A stretch of DNA of 39,608 bases from IMG/VR virus record IMGVR_UViG_3300035183_000286, positions 1 to 39,608 of that record. One strand, 5' to 3'. Numbering within the stretch: position 1 is the stretch's first letter; each line of letters starts with the position of its first letter. The notes beneath the pieces were generated by a model, which ran no database searches, had not been told where the DNA came from, and was given only the letters and a program-made list of their open reading frames with translations. The DNA comes from a virus. Positions 36,472-39,608 of this stretch are shown piece by piece. Position numbers and translations under genes: made by a program.

Positions 36472-37046
36472 AGCCTGGGCTCCCAGAAGAGGCGCGTCGC
36501 AGCCTCCCACTCGTTGACCAAGTCGGCTGGCAGAGGCAGCTCGTCCGTGCCGACCAGGCGCCGCTCGCTGCTCGCCTCGCCCGTGTTGCTCTCGCGGTAG
36601 ACCGACCCCGCAAAGCGCATGAAGAGCAGCTTGAGGTCGGCGGGCTGATCGGCCTGCGCGTCGTAGGTGATCCGCACATAGCCGGGCCGGTCCAAGTCGC
36701 CGAACGTGCCGCCGTCCACCCGGGCGACCCGCCGCGAGCCGACCGCGTACTGCAAGACCGTCGTGTCGCTTGGCGTCAGGGTCGCATCCCACGGGCTCGC
36801 ATAGCCCAGCGTGATCGCCGTCGCGAGCGCCGCGACCGGGTAGTCGGTGAAGAGGAGCGCCGACCCCGTCCCGTCCTTCACTTCGACCCGCCCGTTCTGC
36901 GCCGCCTGAAACGGCCGCTCGGAGCGGTTCGCCGCCCGAAGGAACTGCAGTTCGATCTGCGCGAGGACCGCCTCGAGCAGGATCGTGTCGGCGTCGGTGT
37001 CGCCGCCGAGAAACTCCTGCAGCTCCTCCAGGGACAGCAGGCTCAC
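36468..37046 (-). CDS. Head-tail connector (gp6-like)
   Basis: 192 residues from GTG 37046. Helical start (LSLEELQEFLGGDTDADTIL), typical of gp6-like DNA-packaging adaptors; mid part DYPVAALATAITLGYASPWD and GYVRITYDAQADQPADLKLL. Forms the adaptor ring below the portal. Between the 74-residue gene and the gp10-like gene. Confidence 0.8.
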   Translation of the reverse strand: MSLLSLEELQEFLGGDTDADTILLEAVLAQIELQFLRAANRSERPFQAAQNGRVEVKDGTGSALLFTDYPVAALATAITLGYASPWDATLTPSDTTVLQYAVGSRRVARVDGGTFGDLDRPGYVRITYDAQADQPADLKLLFMRFAGSVYRESNTGEASSERRLVGTDELPLPADLVNEWEAATRLFWEPRL

Positions 37047-37049
37047 GGC

Positions 37050-37274
37050 TTACCCGAGCGCCGCGGTCTCGCGCACCCGGTCGCCGCTCGCCACCAGCAC
37101 CAGCACGCCGCCCGCGATCAGCTGCTCACCGTGCGACCGGGGGAACTCGTCCGGGCCGTACTTCGCACCGAGGGTCACGACCTGCCCCTCGTCGTAGCCG
37201 CTGTGCGCATCGGCCCAGCTCGTCGCGAACCGATACCGCTCGACCTGGGCAGGCTTCGCGAACTGCACTTTCAT
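37050..37274 (-). CDS. Small protein between capsid and connector genes (74 aa)
   Basis: ATG 37274. Beta-rich with GQVVTLGAKYGPDEFPRSHG and LIAGGVLVLV; similar-sized proteins in this slot of HK97-like gene orders are minor head or joining proteins. No clear family. Confidence 0.65.
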   Translation of the reverse strand: MKVQFAKPAQVERYRFATSWADAHSGYDEGQVVTLGAKYGPDEFPRSHGEQLIAGGVLVLVASGDRVRETAALG

Positions 37275-37347
37275 GGCATCGCCCTCCGCAGAAAGACCGC
37301 GACCCCGGAGCCCGCCGCGGGATGCGGCGAGCCCCGAGGCCCCGGGA

Positions 37348-38643
37348 TCAGGTGGCCGACTGGACGAGCTGCTTGATCGGGTTGGTGCCAGCGTCGATCA
37401 GGTTGCCGTCGTAGCGCGCGAACGCCACGAAGCCGACCTGCCCCGCGTCCATGTACTTCTCGGAGAAGCGGAACAGGAAGACCGAGCGAACCTGCCGGAC
37501 GATGTACTTCGAGAAGTCCCCGAAGAGGATCGTCTTGGCGTTCGCCGCCGGCACCGCCATATCCTGGTTGATGAAGTAGGGGTACCCGTTCAGGGTGTCC
37601 TGAGTCCCTTCCTTCAGGCCCGACTGCCAGAGCGGCCGGTTCTGGCTGTCCTTGATCTTCTTGACGGACTTGAGCGTGGTGTCGTGCATCATGTAGGAGG
37701 ACCGGCCGCTGTTCCGATACGCCGGGTCGACCGAGTGCTCGAGGTCGATCAGGCCGTCGTAGGTGACTGAGGTAGTGTTGCCGGCCGGCAGGGTCACGCC
37801 GACCAGTGTCGCGGTGACGACACCGTTCGGCTGCGAGGAGCCGGTGCCGGTGGTGAACCGCTGGTTCAGGATGCGGCCGATCCGCTCGCCCGCCAGCTCG
37901 CCGAGGATGCTTTCGACCGAGAAGGCCGAGTCCTGCATGAGCTCGATGGAGACGAGCATCACCTTCGAGCTGTACTTGTAGGCGTTGAGGGTGACCGAGC
38001 CGAAGGTCACGTCCTGCTGCGCCGAGGTCGTATTTTCGCCGAGTTGCTCGCCGACCTGCGCAGTGTCGTTCACGGTCGGCCACGGCATCGCCGCGCCGGT
38101 GTCGGTCGGGAAGATGCGGGCCGCCTGCACCACGCCGGAGAACGACTTGAGCGCACGGTCGTACTCGCCCGAGAAGCCCTGCGGGACAGTGAAGCCGCCT
38201 GCCGCGCCGGTGCCGACGCCCTGCGCGCGGAGTTCGCGGATCTCGTCCTTGTCGGCGGTCCGGCCGCGGCTCTGCAGCAGCGACCGCTCCTCGGGATTGA
38301 GCTCGGCGATCCCGTTCACCGCCCACTTCCGGAAGACCTCGCTGTACCGCTGCTCGGCCGCCTTGGCGCTCTCCGGGGTCTCCGGGGTCGCGATCGCCCG
38401 GCTCTCCGGGGTGGCGACCGGCCGGCCGCGCTGCTCGGCCATCTCCTTCGCGAGCTGCTCGGTCCGCTCCTCCTTCTCGATCCGGGCCTTCAGCGCCTCC
38501 TGCGCCTGGTCGAGCCGGGTCCACTCGGCGTCTTCCTCGCCAGACAGGGCGCGATTCTCGGCCGCGGCCTTGTCGGTGAGGCCCTGCATCTTCTCGACCA
38601 GCTGGCCCCGCTCCTGCCGCAGCTCCTTCGCGCGATTCGACAT
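37348..38643 (-). CDS. Major capsid protein (HK97 fold, with scaffold domain)
   Basis: 431 residues from ATG 38643 with CGGAGAA upstream. The first 110 residues form a charged coiled coil (RQERGQLVEKMQGLTDKAAA onward), the delta/scaffold domain removed by the protease in HK97-type maturation. The shell domain follows: VPQGFSGEYDRALKSFSGVV, SIELMQDSAFSVESILGELA, LDPAY-like region, and C-terminal FSKYIVRQVRSVFLFRFSEK. The gene has its own promoter and a leader of about 180 bases with a long hairpin. Multimerises into the icosahedral shell. Confidence 0.95.
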   Translation of the reverse strand: MSNRAKELRQERGQLVEKMQGLTDKAAAENRALSGEEDAEWTRLDQAQEALKARIEKEERTEQLAKEMAEQRGRPVATPESRAIATPETPESAKAAEQRYSEVFRKWAVNGIAELNPEERSLLQSRGRTADKDEIRELRAQGVGTGAAGGFTVPQGFSGEYDRALKSFSGVVQAARIFPTDTGAAMPWPTVNDTAQVGEQLGENTTSAQQDVTFGSVTLNAYKYSSKVMLVSIELMQDSAFSVESILGELAGERIGRILNQRFTTGTGSSQPNGVVTATLVGVTLPAGNTTSVTYDGLIDLEHSVDPAYRNSGRSSYMMHDTTLKSVKKIKDSQNRPLWQSGLKEGTQDTLNGYPYFINQDMAVPAANAKTILFGDFSKYIVRQVRSVFLFRFSEKYMDAGQVGFVAFARYDGNLIDAGTNPIKQLVQSAT

Positions 38644-38831
38644 CGTCGGTTCTCCGGGCGACGGTGCCGACGAGCTGCAACGCAAAGGGCGCGCAGTCGA
38701 TGCGGCACCATGTTGGTCAATGGTGTCCGAATCGGTCTGCGCGCCCCGGGGGCCGCTGGTCCGTTCCGCCTCGGATCTCTCGCCCCGGCCGAGCCGGAAC
38801 GGGAGGGAGGCCCCTTCATCTTCGCGGGACT
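38644..38831. other. Untranslated leader of the capsid gene
   Basis: About 180 bases between the promoter and the capsid start with no gene. The dominant content is the long imperfect hairpin at 38687..38746. Confidence 0.6.
38687..38746 (-). promoter_or_regulatory. Long hairpin in capsid mRNA leader
   Basis: Outer perfect 10-bp arms gggcgcgcag (38687..38696) and ctgcgcgccc (38737..38746), then CGAT/ATCG, CGG/CCG and CACCAT/ATGGTG pairings closing on an 8-nt loop: about 23 base pairs in 60 nt. On the minus strand it is followed by TTTGCG, so a weak terminator, an RNA-stabilising or an RNase-processing structure are all possible. Confidence 0.65.
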
Positions 38832-38861
38832 ATCCTAACAACATGTCCCGCCGTGTGTCAA
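38832..38861 (-). promoter_or_regulatory. Promoter for major capsid gene
   Basis: On the minus strand TTGACA (38861..38856), 18-base spacer, TAGGAT (38837..38832). The -35 box overlaps the protease stop codon. Arms GCGGGAC and GTCCCGC flank the -10 box, giving a dyad that could be an operator. It would raise capsid mRNA above that of portal and protease. Confidence 0.65.
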
Positions 38862-39448
38862 ATCGTCAGCCGCCGCGCGTGCGTCTGCTTCGCGCGAATC
38901 TCCACCGGCACCGCGACCAGGACCCGCCGTTCCGCCTCCTCGGCCAGCCGCTCGAGACTCCGCGCCTCGACCGAGGTCGACGGGAACGCCGGGAACGTGA
39001 CCGGGCTGACCTCCGCCAGATCGACCCGGACAAGCGTCCGCGTCCGCTTCCCGTCGATCATCGCCCACTCGTCCCCGTTCTGCGGGACCGTGAAGCCGAA
39101 GGACATGCCGCGGATGTCGCCACGGGTCACCAGGGTGTGCACGTCGCGGCCCATCTGGGTATCCGGCAGGTCGAGCGAGAAGGTCAGCCCCTGCGAGTCC
39201 TCCTGCAGCCGGAGCGTCCCCGCCGACTTCCGGCCCAGCGGGAACGAACTGTCATGGTTCCAGAGCGCGACCTGATCCGCCGAGCCCAGCGAGTCGCGGA
39301 AGGCGCCGGGGGCGATCCGCTCCTGAAAGCGCCCCAGGATGTCGGCCGGGGTGTTGAAGACCGCGGCGTACCCGGACAGGCGGCGCGGGCTCTGCTCGGT
39401 GGCCGGTTCGGCGCGCACCTCGGCCCCCAGCACAATACGGTGTTCCAT
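38858..39448 (-). CDS. Prohead maturation protease (HK97 family, U35)
   Basis: 196 residues from ATG 39448, Shine-Dalgarno GGAAGGAG inside the portal end. The typical pattern is RRLSGYAAVFNTPADILGRF, then ERIAPGAFRDSLG, ALWNHDSSFPLGRKSAGTLR (catalytic His in NHD) and GDIRGMSFGFTVPQNGDEW (catalytic Ser), followed by EVSPVTFPAFPSTSVEAR. It cleaves the scaffold domain of the capsid protein during maturation. Normal length. The stop is inside the -35 box of the capsid promoter. Confidence 0.93.
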   Translation of the reverse strand: MEHRIVLGAEVRAEPATEQSPRRLSGYAAVFNTPADILGRFQERIAPGAFRDSLGSADQVALWNHDSSFPLGRKSAGTLRLQEDSQGLTFSLDLPDTQMGRDVHTLVTRGDIRGMSFGFTVPQNGDEWAMIDGKRTRTLVRVDLAEVSPVTFPAFPSTSVEARSLERLAEEAERRVLVAVPVEIRAKQTHARRLTI

Positions 39449-39608
39449 TGCGACTACTCCTTCCGCCAGAGTGTTTCGATCGTCATCAGCGCGTCCTCAA
39501 GGACCGCCCCGGCGTCCGGGTCGCGGATCGTCCGGGTGATCAGGGCCAGCAGGACCGGCTCGGTGAGATCGACCTTGCCGCCGCCCCGGAGTTCACAGAG
39601 CCCGTTGG
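39425..39608. repeat. Right copy of terminal overlap
   Basis: Same sequence as 1..184 with two differences (39453 a, 39481 c). See the left copy. Confidence 0.9.
39454..39608 (-). CDS. Portal protein C-terminus (repeat of 30..184)
   Basis: The last 50 codons of the portal plus the stop, cut by the window edge; identical in protein sequence to the left copy because the one difference inside it is silent (Thr ACG versus ACT). Confidence 0.85.
   Translation of the reverse strand, partial: NGLCELRGGGKVDLTEPVLLALITRTIRDPDAGAVLEDALMTIETLWRKE

Overview
The window is one complete, circularly closed genome of a tailed, siphovirus-like phage or prophage-like element with an HK97-type capsid. The first 184 bases recur at the right end (39425..39608) with two mismatches, so the true circle is about 39,424 bp and the window simply cuts through the protease/portal junction. 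The DNA is GC-rich. Starts are ATG or GTG, usually with purine-rich Shine-Dalgarno sites, and adjacent genes very often overlap by 4 nt (ATGA/GTGA), as in a compact bacterial virus. No integrase, DNA polymerase, tRNA or CRISPR array was recognised. The host cannot be named from the sequence; a spanin-like gene hints at a host with an outer membrane.

Nearly everything is on the minus strand and reads right to left. The late block starts with terS (4116) and terL, continues through a small membrane protein and the portal, crosses the window edge into the prohead protease (39448), and then runs down through major capsid, head-tail connectors, tail tube, chaperone-position protein, tape measure (945 aa), distal tail, lectin-like and hub proteins. 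It ends in a lysis and tail-fibre block (26448 to 18579) with holin candidate, muralytic enzyme, secreted Ig-like protein, several adhesin-type proteins including a Gly-rich and a 14-repeat protein, and a spanin-like protein. The major capsid gene has its own TTGACA-N18-TAGGAT promoter and a long leader hairpin.

The early block (18088 to 4311) starts with a ribbon-helix-helix regulator. It goes on to zinc-finger proteins (one apparently needing an RF2-type +1 frameshift at CTT TGA C), a candidate annealing protein, an SbcD/Mre11 nuclease, a run of very small overlapping genes, a replication initiator with a perfect 34-bp palindrome inside it (origin candidate), a PD-(D/E)XK-like nuclease, and then an accessory region.

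The accessory region (about 5,800 to 11,100) is the most unusual part. It holds five paralogous genes whose proteins are arrays of a 7-residue repeat (52 units in total) in which only two positions vary freely. They alternate with DNA-modification genes: a C5-cytosine methyltransferase whose coding frame also carries a WPTP-type protein and an HNH endonuclease in another frame, a Dam-type adenine methyltransferase, and a frameshifted modification-type gene. A small plus-strand cassette (zinc-ribbon protein plus HTH protein) with its own promoter and palindromic operator sits in the middle.
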